From the NCBI GenBank assembly GCA_002506745.1, contig DAYE01000073.1, forward strand, positions 8,955-31,982: 23,028 nucleotides of DNA, written 5' to 3'. Below, one piece after another: positions 15,092-22,443 of this stretch. Position numbers and translations under genes: made by a program. The notes below the pieces were generated by a model that was not told the origin of the DNA, ran no database searches, and worked only from the letters and a program-made list of their open reading frames with translations. The number at the start of each line of letters is the position of its first letter. Positions within the stretch are counted from its first letter, which is position 1. This DNA is from Euryarchaeota archaeon UBA33 (lineage in GTDB: Archaea > Thermoplasmatota > E2 > DHVEG-1).

Positions 15092-15893
15092 TGTTGATGT
15101 CGTTGCGAACAAATTCCGCTTTTTTCCTCGCTTGCTCTGCGAATCCTTCATTGTCCCCAGCAAAAATGATCTCCCGCGAGGAGTTAATAAGAGCCATCTC
15201 TCCATGAGAATTCGTACCGTTCCTGACGGTTATTTCAACATCGCCACCCTGTTTTCCGATCCCTGGGATGAGAATAGGGATGTCATCACCTAGGATACTG
15301 CGAACGGTCTTCAGCTCCTCTGGATATGTCGCACCGACGACCGCACCACAGTTCTTATTCGTATCCCACTCGCGAATTTTCCGAGCAACAATCTGATACA
15401 CCGGGGTTGAGGAAACCATAAGATCCTGAAAATCACCTGCGGAGGGGTTGGAGGTACGACATAAGATAAAACTACATTTCTCTTTATACTCCAAGAAGGG
15501 ACTCACACCATCCTTCCCCAGATATGGATTGATTGTGACAGCATCCGCTTTCAATGTCTCAAAAAGGGATTGAGCATATTTCTGAGCAGTGTTCCCAATA
15601 TCATTGCGTTTCCCGTCAAGAATAATGAAGATGTTGTTCGGGATATATTGAATGGTTTTTTCCAATGCTTCAACACCCTTTGTCCCAGCCACCTCATAAA
15701 ACGCCATATTCAGTTTATACGCACACACCAGGTCTTTGGTCGCATCAATGATTCCTTTGTTGAAATCGAACAACGGGTTTTTACTTCGCCCCAAGAGGAA
15801 CTTTGGTAGTTTTCCGCTATCTGAATCAAGCCCAACACAGAGCAGGCTATTGTTCTGAGACGTGATATTTAATAGTTTTTCTCTCCAGTCCAT
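15081..15893 (-). CDS. pyrF: Orotidine 5'-phosphate decarboxylase, PyrF type 2
   Basis: PyrF converts OMP to UMP, the last step of de novo pyrimidine synthesis. At 270 residues this is the longer 'type 2' family, not the roughly 215-residue form usual in many archaea. Diagnostic blocks are CVGLDSDSGKLP (19-30), FNKGIIDATKDLVCAYKLN (44-62) and the catalytic FIILDGKRNDIGNTAQKYA. In the last of these, D93 and K95, with D98, form the Asp-Lys-Asp charge network. TINPYLGKDGVSPF (120-133) and PILIPGIGKQGGD (206-218) contact the phosphate. Start ATG 15893 gives MDWREKLL, normal for the subfamily. A TATA box at 15923-15930 leaves a short leader. It is monocistronic, divergent from the MJ1255-like glycosyltransferase, and ends in an inverted repeat. 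Function is secure. Confidence 0.95.
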   Translation of the reverse strand: MDWREKLLNITSQNNSLLCVGLDSDSGKLPKFLLGRSKNPLFDFNKGIIDATKDLVCAYKLNMAFYEVAGTKGVEALEKTIQYIPNNIFIILDGKRNDIGNTAQKYAQSLFETLKADAVTINPYLGKDGVSPFLEYKEKCSFILCRTSNPSAGDFQDLMVSSTPVYQIVARKIREWDTNKNCGAVVGATYPEELKTVRSILGDDIPILIPGIGKQGGDVEITVRNGTNSHGEMALINSSREIIFAGDNEGFAEQARKKAEFVRNDINNYR

Positions 15894-15922
15894 ACAGTCC
15901 CCAAGTGAAATAGTGTTCCTTC

Positions 15923-15930
15923 TATAAATA
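15923..15930 (-). promoter_or_regulatory. TATA box of pyrF
   Basis: The minus strand reads GAGTATTTATAGAAGG. TATTTATA lies 30-37 bp from the ATG at 15893, predicting a leader below about 10 nt. The plus-strand reading TATAAATA is equally TATA-like, so orientation rests on spacing to pyrF. Confidence 0.5.
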
Positions 15931-15947
15931 CTCGTGTTTTCGTTAGC

Positions 15948-15956
15948 TATTTAACG
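15948..15956 (+). promoter_or_regulatory. TATA box of the MJ1255-like glycosyltransferase gene
   Basis: CTATTTAAC has its centre about 27-28 bp ahead of the ATG at 15980, which predicts a leaderless transcript. No Shine-Dalgarno sequence precedes the ATG, in agreement. It lies 18 bp from the divergent pyrF box, so both promoters share an 86-bp gap. Confidence 0.5.
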
Positions 15957-15979
15957 TCATGGAAAATACAATCTAGTAT

Positions 15980-17053
15980 ATGGAAATCATCTATGGAGTA
16001 TGTTCCTGGGGTCTTGGCCATGCGACACGATCATTACCGGTCATCAGGAAACTCATCAACGAAAAACATCACGTGACCGTGATTTCAAACGGACGAAGTC
16101 TTGAGGTACTGAAAAAGGAGCTCGGAGACGACATCCCCTACGTTGACATCCCTGATTATCCGATGTTGCTGTCTGAGAACACCAGGCAGTTTCTCGCAAA
16201 AAGCATGGTGTACTGGCCGGTGTTCATCAAAAGAATCGAGGATGGACTGTCGCAGCTACAGAAAATCCTGGATAAAAAACACTATGATTGCATCATTTCA
16301 GATGCCAGATACGATATGTACAGCAAGAAGATCCCATCGTTTTTTATTTCTCATCAGATGCGCATCATGAACCCACTGCAGATACAGATGTTCGAGCGGG
16401 CGATGGAACGATTCAACATGTTTTTTTTCAAACGCTACGTCGGTGTCATGGTCCCGGATTACAAAGAGAACAACCTCTCTGGTGATCTCTCACATAATCT
16501 CAAAAGGATCGATGAAAACACGATCCATTATGTCGGAGTGCTGTCTGATTTTACGAAACGACCATTGAAAAAGGATATCGATTATCTGATTTCGATTTCT
16601 GGCCCGGAGCCCCAACGAAGCATCCTGGAGGAAAAACTCGCATCACAGGCTCACGAGCTTGAGGGAAACGTCGTCATGACATTAGGGAAGGCAGAGAAAT
16701 ACTCCATAGTAAAAAAGAAACATCTGACGACGTATTCGTTTGTGACAAAGGAGTTGCGTGAGGAGTTGTTAAACAAGGCAAAACTGGTGGTGTCACGCTC
16801 TGGGTACTCCACGATCATGGACGTGGCAGTGGTAGGCACAAAAGCATTGTTCATCCCGACACCAGGTCAGATAGAACAAGAGTACCTCTCACAGTATCAT
16901 AACACTCTTGGCACGTTTTACTCTGTGTCGCAGGATGCTATTGATCTGAAATCCGATGTTAAGATAGCGGCACAGAAAACTGGGATAACAAGAGACTGTG
17001 ACGTGAAAAAAACCGTGGAAAATATCCTTGGCGTCATCACGGAGAAAATATAA
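15980..17053 (+). CDS. MJ1255/MurG-like GT-B glycosyltransferase
   Basis: This 357-residue protein belongs to the archaeal MJ1255-type family of GT-B (GT28/MurG-like) glycosyltransferases. It starts MEIIYGVCSWGLGHATRSLP, where GLGHATRS (11-18) is the glycine-rich nucleotide-sugar loop. The C-terminal half has VVSRSGYSTIMDVAVVG (270-286) and FIPTPGQIEQEYLSQ (291-305), matching the donor-binding site with its conserved Q/E region. There is no signal peptide or membrane helix, so it is a cytosolic or membrane-associated enzyme that probably loads a sugar onto a lipid carrier or lipid. The promoter suggests a leaderless message. The GT-C-like membrane protein starts 61 bp downstream on the same strand, which suggests a joint role in glycan assembly and export-side transfer. 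Donor and acceptor are unknown. Confidence 0.82.
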   Translation: MEIIYGVCSWGLGHATRSLPVIRKLINEKHHVTVISNGRSLEVLKKELGDDIPYVDIPDYPMLLSENTRQFLAKSMVYWPVFIKRIEDGLSQLQKILDKKHYDCIISDARYDMYSKKIPSFFISHQMRIMNPLQIQMFERAMERFNMFFFKRYVGVMVPDYKENNLSGDLSHNLKRIDENTIHYVGVLSDFTKRPLKKDIDYLISISGPEPQRSILEEKLASQAHELEGNVVMTLGKAEKYSIVKKKHLTTYSFVTKELREELLNKAKLVVSRSGYSTIMDVAVVGTKALFIPTPGQIEQEYLSQYHNTLGTFYSVSQDAIDLKSDVKIAAQKTGITRDCDVKKTVENILGVITEKI

Positions 17054-17114
17054 ACCTATACCATAACAGCTTTAAATCAGATGAGTATTACCCCTGAGGA
17101 AGGACATTTTCGTT

Positions 17115-18944
17115 ATGAAACGTTGGGGTTTTCTGAAATCATGGTATTTCTGGTTGTTCCTGATTACCGGGATTGCTATCGTGGTGCGGTCATTTCCAGC
17201 TTGGATGAACGCCGCATGGGGCGGTGACTTTGGGATTTACTATGGACTGACCTCACGGTTCGTCGAAAACCAGCATATCTTCAACGAGTACAATGGCTGG
17301 GGCGGAATGTATAACTACTTCCCGGTCCTGTATATCTTCTCAGCACTTGGTCATTGGATCACCGGGGTTGACCTCCTCTGGCTGATGCCAAAGATCGCCC
17401 CGATATTCGGTGGCTTGACCGTTTTTATCTTCTATTTCATCGTCTATGATCTCACAAAACGACGAGATCTTGCTCTGTTATCATCACTGTTCCTAGCGGT
17501 CATCCCTTTCCATGTGTATCAGACCAGTCATGCAGCACCCCTTACCATGGGACATTTCTTCATGATGCTGTCTTGTTATCTGTTCATGAAATATATGGAT
17601 CAGAAAAAATACCTCATCCCCCTATTGATATCGACGGTGTTTCTCATCATGTCGCATCATCTGACCACCTATTTCTTCCTCATCACCATCTTCTTTATCG
17701 TCGTCATCAAAAGCATCCGAGTCGATCTTCGTATGATGTACCGGGACGTGGCGTACGTTCTTTTCGCATCAGCGCTCACCTTCAGCTACTGGGTCTTTAT
17801 CGCTACACCTGTCTTCAGCACGTTTATGAACAACGGGCTATCTATTTCCTCTTATTTTGTGATCCTCCTTTTCTATGTTGGTTTACTCGGGTGTCTTCTT
17901 GGCATCGCTGTGATGAAAAAACGCAAATCAGCAGTTCCGGGTAGCCTGAAAAAAACGTTCATGTTTCACCCGACTCATTCACGGAAACGCGCGTTGATCT
18001 ATTTTACTGCAGGGTTCGTGTGTATTTTCTGCGCAGAGATCGTGTTTTTATTCGTGAACTTCCCGGTCAGCGGTATACGAATGAAACCGCTCTCCATACT
18101 GTATTCAATTCCGATGCTGTTCTTCATAGGGTTCGGATGTCTGGGTGTTGAATACCTGAAACATGTGAAGAACCGCTGGTTTTTCCAAGCCTGGTTATTG
18201 GCTATTCTAGCATCCTTCATCTATTCACTCGTGACGGTAAACACGACATTGTTCCCAGACCGTCATGTCGAATATCTCACAGTCCCTGCATGTTTGTTTG
18301 CTGCGGTCGGTGTCTTGTATTTCTTCAGATTCAGGGAGCATAAAGTGTCGTTGTCCCTTAAAAAACAGCTTTCATACCCCACGATTCAGGCGCTGTTTGT
18401 CCTAGTCGTCTGCGGCCTGGTGTTTTCAAACGCCGTAGCGGTTTACCCCGTGTACACCTCCTTAGAGTGGATGGATGAAAGCATCCCGAATGAGACTGCA
18501 AATGCTATCAACTGGATTAACAAAAACCTTGATGGGAATGATACCCTGGTTGCCACGGACCTGCGGTTGTCAAAGATGATATGGGCAGAAGGCATCAACG
18601 CGACCTTCGAAGATACCAATGATACATGGACATGTGACACCTGGGTGGGCTGTGTCGCAGATTTCGAAGCGGAGAGAAATCAGGGTATGGTGACGTATGT
18701 GCTCATCGATGATGTGATGCGTGACGTGTCGGTGAATGTGCGTGTCTTGCAGAGTGTGTATATGACGAACGAGTCGTATCTGAAGTTTTCACAAGAGCCG
18801 TTTGAGCTTGCCTACCGGAACGCTACGGTCAATCAGGATAACGAAGAAATCCATTGGGCTGAAGTCTATAGCGTCAACTGGACGTTTATCAATCAATATC
18901 TTATGGTGAAAAAACCAACGGTTAACTCTTCTTTGGGAGACTGA
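17115..18944 (+). CDS. Polytopic GT-C-like membrane protein, probable glycosyltransferase
   Basis: This 609-residue protein has about 10-12 hydrophobic segments between residues 10 and 445, then a soluble domain of about 155 residues. The first outer loop contains an acidic site, AAWGGDFGIYYGL (33-45, D38), in the place where GT-C enzymes (PMT, STT3/AglB, ArnT) keep a catalytic Asp. The pattern TM1, acidic loop, aromatic-rich GWGGMYNYFP (61-70) and the HAAPLTMGHFF block (139-149) fit that superfamily, although no named family motif such as WWDYG is present. Such enzymes use polyprenyl-phosphate sugars outside the membrane. The C-terminal domain carries eight N-x-S/T sequons (N459, 475, 495, 502, 552, 569, 588, 604), with a ninth at N376, so it is likely outside and N-glycosylated. 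GAGGAAGG lies 12-19 bases ahead of ATG 17115. Its 3' end overlaps the convergent GT4 gene by 23 bp. Confidence 0.7.
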   Translation: MKRWGFLKSWYFWLFLITGIAIVVRSFPAWMNAAWGGDFGIYYGLTSRFVENQHIFNEYNGWGGMYNYFPVLYIFSALGHWITGVDLLWLMPKIAPIFGGLTVFIFYFIVYDLTKRRDLALLSSLFLAVIPFHVYQTSHAAPLTMGHFFMMLSCYLFMKYMDQKKYLIPLLISTVFLIMSHHLTTYFFLITIFFIVVIKSIRVDLRMMYRDVAYVLFASALTFSYWVFIATPVFSTFMNNGLSISSYFVILLFYVGLLGCLLGIAVMKKRKSAVPGSLKKTFMFHPTHSRKRALIYFTAGFVCIFCAEIVFLFVNFPVSGIRMKPLSILYSIPMLFFIGFGCLGVEYLKHVKNRWFFQAWLLAILASFIYSLVTVNTTLFPDRHVEYLTVPACLFAAVGVLYFFRFREHKVSLSLKKQLSYPTIQALFVLVVCGLVFSNAVAVYPVYTSLEWMDESIPNETANAINWINKNLDGNDTLVATDLRLSKMIWAEGINATFEDTNDTWTCDTWVGCVADFEAERNQGMVTYVLIDDVMRDVSVNVRVLQSVYMTNESYLKFSQEPFELAYRNATVNQDNEEIHWAEVYSVNWTFINQYLMVKKPTVNSSLGD

Positions 18945-20094
18945 GGACTTTTTCATAGACCTGCTCGTACTGGGCTCCTACAGCGTTCATGGAGTGCTGT
19001 TCACTGAGCTTCAGACTGTTCTTTTTCATGGTGTTCTTCAGGTTCGTATCTGATAGTATAGTGATGATGTTCTTGGCAAGTTGATTGCTATCCTGTGGTT
19101 CAAAGACCAACCCGTTCTGTGCATTAGCAAGTTCAGGGACCGCTCCTTTATTCACGACAACTGGTGGTACACCCGTAGCGATCGCCTCGAGTGTGACGAT
19201 GCTTTGGAGTTCGGATTCCGCAGGCATGACAAACACGTCGGCAAGCGTAAAAATATTCGGGTAGTCCGCCCAATCAAGGAAATCGATGAACGTGGTATGC
19301 GCATCCACTCCTAACTGTTGTGTCAATTTCATCATATCTGGTTTCAGACCACCTGACCCGCAGAAAAGAAAATGCGCATCAAGGTTTTTGAGAACAGATG
19401 GTATCGCTTTTACGAGCACGTCAACGTTTTTCTCCTGGTTAATCCTCCCTGTATATAGGATAAGTGGTTTGTTTGGAAGATTGAATCGTTCTCGCAGATA
19501 CTCGCCCTTGTTGGTCGGTTTGAACATTTCTGTATTGACGCCATTAGATATCGGGGTGACCGACGTCTTCAATCCTTTCTCCCGATACATGACGGCACCA
19601 GTCTGCGTCGGGACCGTCGCCCAATCAACACGATTGTAGAAATAGACGAGATAGGACCAGGTGTATTTCACCATGGTGGGATACAAGGCTGAAGAAAAGA
19701 AAGGAGCTAGAACATTTTCCGGTAGGATATGGATAGAGCCGACCAACGGGATATGTATCTTTTTTGCCACGATCATCGCACAGATGCTTATCGGATATGG
19801 GGAGCAGACGTTGATGACATCTGGTTTGAATTCCTCAATGATTTTTTTCACATATCGCAGTGGAAAGGGGGTGAAATGGTACTTATTGTTCATGTAAAAT
19901 GGAAGAACGAACGCACGTGGACGATAGATGGTCGACCCATTCTCATCCTCAACTGTATTTTTAAAGGAGAACGCTGGGGCGATCACCCGGACATCATGGC
20001 CTTTCTTGATGAGTTCATGGACGATGCGGTGTTGTGCGATGGCGCCTCCATCAATAATTGGGTAGTATGATTCCGTGGTGAAGAGTATCTTCAT
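18922..20094 (-). CDS. GT4 family glycosyltransferase (surface glycan/glycolipid type)
   Basis: This 390-residue GT-B enzyme begins MKILFTTESYYPIIDGGAIAQHRIVHEL, the start typical of the PimA/diacylglycerol-glucosyltransferase side of GT4. Blocks are INVCSPYPI (94-102), ISNGVNTEMFKP (182-193), YTGRINQEKNVDVLVKA (214-230) and the retaining E-x7-E at E295/E303 (ELQSIVTLEA). It lacks the WEYPPxxxGGLG start of the two glycogen-cluster enzymes, so its acceptor is probably a lipid or a surface glycan. A 70-bp gap separates it from the radical SAM gene upstream on the same strand. That gap has a T9 tract, so the two may be separate transcripts. The convergent neighbour is the GT-C-like protein, with a 23-bp overlap. 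The family is certain; the substrate is unknown. Confidence 0.85.
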   Translation of the reverse strand: MKILFTTESYYPIIDGGAIAQHRIVHELIKKGHDVRVIAPAFSFKNTVEDENGSTIYRPRAFVLPFYMNNKYHFTPFPLRYVKKIIEEFKPDVINVCSPYPISICAMIVAKKIHIPLVGSIHILPENVLAPFFSSALYPTMVKYTWSYLVYFYNRVDWATVPTQTGAVMYREKGLKTSVTPISNGVNTEMFKPTNKGEYLRERFNLPNKPLILYTGRINQEKNVDVLVKAIPSVLKNLDAHFLFCGSGGLKPDMMKLTQQLGVDAHTTFIDFLDWADYPNIFTLADVFVMPAESELQSIVTLEAIATGVPPVVVNKGAVPELANAQNGLVFEPQDSNQLAKNIITILSDTNLKNTMKKNSLKLSEQHSMNAVGAQYEQVYEKVLSLPKKS

Positions 20095-20144
20095 AAGAAC
20101 CCAGTCTCGTGTTGTTAACCAACGATGACTACATAAGAGTTACC

Positions 20145-20153
20145 AAAAAAAAA
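20145..20153 (-). terminator. T9 tract after the radical SAM gene
   Basis: On the minus strand nine consecutive T residues (ACTATTTTTTTTTGG) begin about 11 bases after the radical SAM stop codon. This fits an archaeal U-tract terminator and would separate this gene from the downstream GT4 gene. Confidence 0.45.
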
Positions 20154-20164
20154 TAGTGGTGTTA

Positions 20165-21115
20165 TTATTTGAGGATGTACGGACTAATGGAGGAATACAG
20201 AGAGCGGGGTGATGCGAACACGTCAGTGGCGAAATACTGGTACCATCCGCAGCTACGGTTGCATTGATCCATCGCAGCTCGTGCCTGTTTCGCTTCCGGG
20301 GTACGAAGGAACTGCATAAAAGAGCCTTCCGTGAAATTATAAAGGTGTTTTCCCACGGTCCGACACGGGTAGAACAGACCACCATCTGAGTCGATGATCA
20401 CAGACGATGTCGAACAGCCATGAGGTTTGTTGATGTTATCTAAAAATCCCTTGGGTGTGGTGATCGTATTTGGGTATTTCTGTTTCAAGCGGAGTATCTC
20501 TGATTCGAACTGTTTCGGTTCAGGATAAAAATCATCAGTGCCATCCAGATGACAGGCGGGCATGATGACCGTGCGGGCGTTTACCTCATATACCCGTTTA
20601 ACTTTCTCTTCTAGAACTGGCAAGGTTTCTTTTGTGACGACGATTTGGATGCAGATCTCTGGCCCATAGCTTTGGAACTCCTCCAGACGGTCAAAGAACA
20701 CAAGGTTGTCATGTCCCTCGTCGATGCTGATATGCAGATAATCGATGTGTTTGCCGTACTCTTTCATCGGTCGCTTGTCAAGAAGATGACCATTGGTGGT
20801 AAAGAACAGATAAAATGGTTTTTGATGAGCATACTGAAGGATCTCCCCAAGATCTTTTCGTACGAGCGGGTCTCCGCCCTCAAGACTGAGGACGATGATG
20901 CTTGAGTTGGCGATGTTATCGATAACCTTAAAGACGTCTTCTTTTGAAAGGTCTGGGGTCTTTTCTCTCCAGACGTTGCAGAAGCTACATTTCAGACTGC
21001 AGACATGGGTGACCTTAAAGGAGGCATAGAACGGGTAGATACACTCCTTTGCGAAGTAGTTCATTGCTGCGTATCGCATGGTCTGAAGATATTTCTTGGC
21101 CGGTAATTTTTTCAT
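20165..21115 (-). CDS. Radical SAM protein with SPASM-like C-terminal cysteines
   Basis: This 316-residue enzyme has the radical SAM cluster motif CSLKCSFC (C39, C43, C46), which binds the SAM-cleaving [4Fe-4S] cluster. SAM-contact blocks follow: VLSLEGGDPLVRKDL (75-89), FFTTNGHLL (104-112) and HISIDEGHDN (128-137). The C-terminal part has four further cysteines, C234 (PHGCSTS), C251 (FYPCRTVG), C285 and C289 (QCNRSCGW). The C251 and C285-x3-C289 spacing resembles a short SPASM/Twitch auxiliary-cluster domain. No B12-binding or methyltransferase domain is present. ATG 21115 is chosen because the N-terminal helix precedes the core by a normal length; no clear ribosome-binding site was seen. 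It sits among glycosyltransferases and is divergent from the UPF0104 gene, so a lipid, sugar or peptide modification at the cell surface is possible. The substrate cannot be inferred. Confidence 0.85.
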   Translation of the reverse strand: MKKLPAKKYLQTMRYAAMNYFAKECIYPFYASFKVTHVCSLKCSFCNVWREKTPDLSKEDVFKVIDNIANSSIIVLSLEGGDPLVRKDLGEILQYAHQKPFYLFFTTNGHLLDKRPMKEYGKHIDYLHISIDEGHDNLVFFDRLEEFQSYGPEICIQIVVTKETLPVLEEKVKRVYEVNARTVIMPACHLDGTDDFYPEPKQFESEILRLKQKYPNTITTPKGFLDNINKPHGCSTSSVIIDSDGGLFYPCRTVGKHLYNFTEGSFMQFLRTPEAKQARAAMDQCNRSCGWYQYFATDVFASPRSLYSSISPYILK

Positions 21116-21195
21116 AGAGGTTCAATACGACGAGATGTAATTGCTGGGGGGACATAAGGTTTTTTATCATCATGTTCTCCTATCTACCACAAGAG

Positions 21196-21204
21196 ACTTA
21201 TAGC
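21196..21204 (+). promoter_or_regulatory. TATA box of the UPF0104 gene
   Basis: GACTTATAGCG lies about 27-30 bp ahead of the GTG at 21228, predicting transcription from the start codon itself. No Shine-Dalgarno sequence precedes the GTG (CCTCTTTTAGTG), which fits leaderless initiation. Confidence 0.5.
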
Positions 21205-21227
21205 GTCATCAAAATAACCCTCTTTTA

Positions 21228-22316
21228 GTGACAGACGAGAAAAAGAAATTGAATAAAACAAAAATCTCTATTTTCGTTAGTATCGCACTGAGTATTGCAA
21301 TCATCGTATTGATTTTGTATTTTACAATCGACGCACAAACCATCCAGTATCTCTCACAGGTGTCGCTTCGTACTGAGTTCTTTTTGTTCTTTGGTGCAGC
21401 GATTCTATTGAATGTTTTGTACTGGTTCATCTGGGGAGCACGATTAAAGGTTCTCAGTAGCGCTGTTGATTCGAAGGTTCATATCAGTCTATGGGAAGCA
21501 ATGAAGATTGTGATTGCAAACCAGTTCCTCGCGGGAATTACGCCCTCCGCTGCTGGAGGGGAGCCTGTTCGTATCTATTTATTGAATAAGGATGGATTAA
21601 GTACAGGTGGAGCAACAGCTGCTGTTCTTGGAGAACGACTCATTGATGCGATTTTTATTTTAGTGCTTGTGCCATTTGGTTTTTTTGTTTTTAAAGACAG
21701 GATTGATATCAAGCTCATCAGTTATGGGTTGATTATTGGTATCATCGTGTTTGTCTCCGGCATTATCTTATTTGCGTTGGCTTTGAAATATCCGGAAAAA
21801 ACCAAAGCGTTGTTACTTCGAATTAGTAATCGTCTCAACAATTTTTCGAAAAAACCAGAGCGACATAAAAAGATGGCGGATCGAATTGGCCATGAGATCG
21901 ATAATTTTCATACCAGCATGGTGTTCTTTTTAACTAAAGGGAAAAAATCATTTCTTGGCGCAAGTGGGTTAACAATCCTGATGTGGTCGACTGGTTTTAT
22001 GATCCCATCGATGATCCTGCTCGCACTGGGTCTTCCACCGTTTTTTGTTGAGTCGTATGCTGCCCAAGCATTGTTATTAATCATTGTAATGCTTCCGACG
22101 ACACCAGGGAGCTCAGGGGTCACTGAACTGGGGATGGCCGCGCTGTACGGTGTTTTGCTTGGCGCGTCACATCAGTATCTTCTCGGGGTATTTGTATTAT
22201 TATTCCGATTTATCTCGTATCATATGAACGTCATATGTGGAGCGATTTTTCAGTACCGGATTTTTAAATCGATCACCTCGTTTTCATTTGAAACCATCGA
22301 GAAAGAAGAAGGGTAA
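21228..22316 (+). CDS. UPF0104 / LPG_synthase_TM family membrane protein (AglD-like)
   Basis: This 362-residue integral membrane protein has about 7-8 hydrophobic segments (13-34, 50-70, 137-157, 164-187, 245-268, 277-290, 298-345). Signature blocks of the flippase-like UPF0104 family are present: NQFLAGITPSAAGGEPVRIY (98-117), GERLIDA (135-141) and PTTPGSSGVTELGMAALYG (290-308). Relatives include the membrane half of bacterial lysyl-phosphatidylglycerol synthase and the C-terminal part of haloarchaeal AglD, both acting on lipid-linked substrates. Here there is no fused transferase domain. It starts with GTG 21228 behind a TATA box at leaderless spacing; the next in-frame ATG lies too far inside. 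Its place beside glycosyltransferases suggests a role in moving or presenting a lipid-linked sugar, but direct evidence is lacking. Confidence 0.86.
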   Translation: MTDEKKKLNKTKISIFVSIALSIAIIVLILYFTIDAQTIQYLSQVSLRTEFFLFFGAAILLNVLYWFIWGARLKVLSSAVDSKVHISLWEAMKIVIANQFLAGITPSAAGGEPVRIYLLNKDGLSTGGATAAVLGERLIDAIFILVLVPFGFFVFKDRIDIKLISYGLIIGIIVFVSGIILFALALKYPEKTKALLLRISNRLNNFSKKPERHKKMADRIGHEIDNFHTSMVFFLTKGKKSFLGASGLTILMWSTGFMIPSMILLALGLPPFFVESYAAQALLLIIVMLPTTPGSSGVTELGMAALYGVLLGASHQYLLGVFVLLFRFISYHMNVICGAIFQYRIFKSITSFSFETIEKEEG

Positions 22317-22443
22317 TACCCCAGAATCTTTGTTATTCTCAAACTTCTATCAAACTATTTTTCCATTTCCAATATGGCGTAGTTTTTTAGCATTGAGATC
22401 AAGTAAAATAAATGTATCATTTTTTGTGTAACAGACAGGTTTT
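22317..22443. other. Convergent intergenic region with T-tracts
   Basis: Between two 3' ends. On the plus strand a T5 run at 22358-22362 and a T6 run at 22383-22388 could terminate the UPF0104 transcript. A short AGAAT/ATTCT stem lies at about 22323-22339. On the minus strand only weak T-rich stretches follow the beta-helix gene. Confidence 0.4.

Noticed and set aside
17573..17944. 123-codon plus-strand frame inside the GT-C-like gene
   Set aside because: It is a shifted frame within a clear 609-residue membrane protein. Composition is His/Arg/Ser-rich without domain features.
19729..20070. 113-codon plus-strand frame opposite the GT4 gene
   Set aside because: It is antisense to the conserved N-terminal half of a GT4 enzyme and its translation has no recognisable features.
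20165..21115. Radical SAM protein as tetraether lipid synthase (Tes) or GDGT ring synthase
   Set aside because: Those enzymes, as I recall them, are much longer with extra N- or C-terminal domains. This 316-residue protein has a compact SPASM-like end instead.
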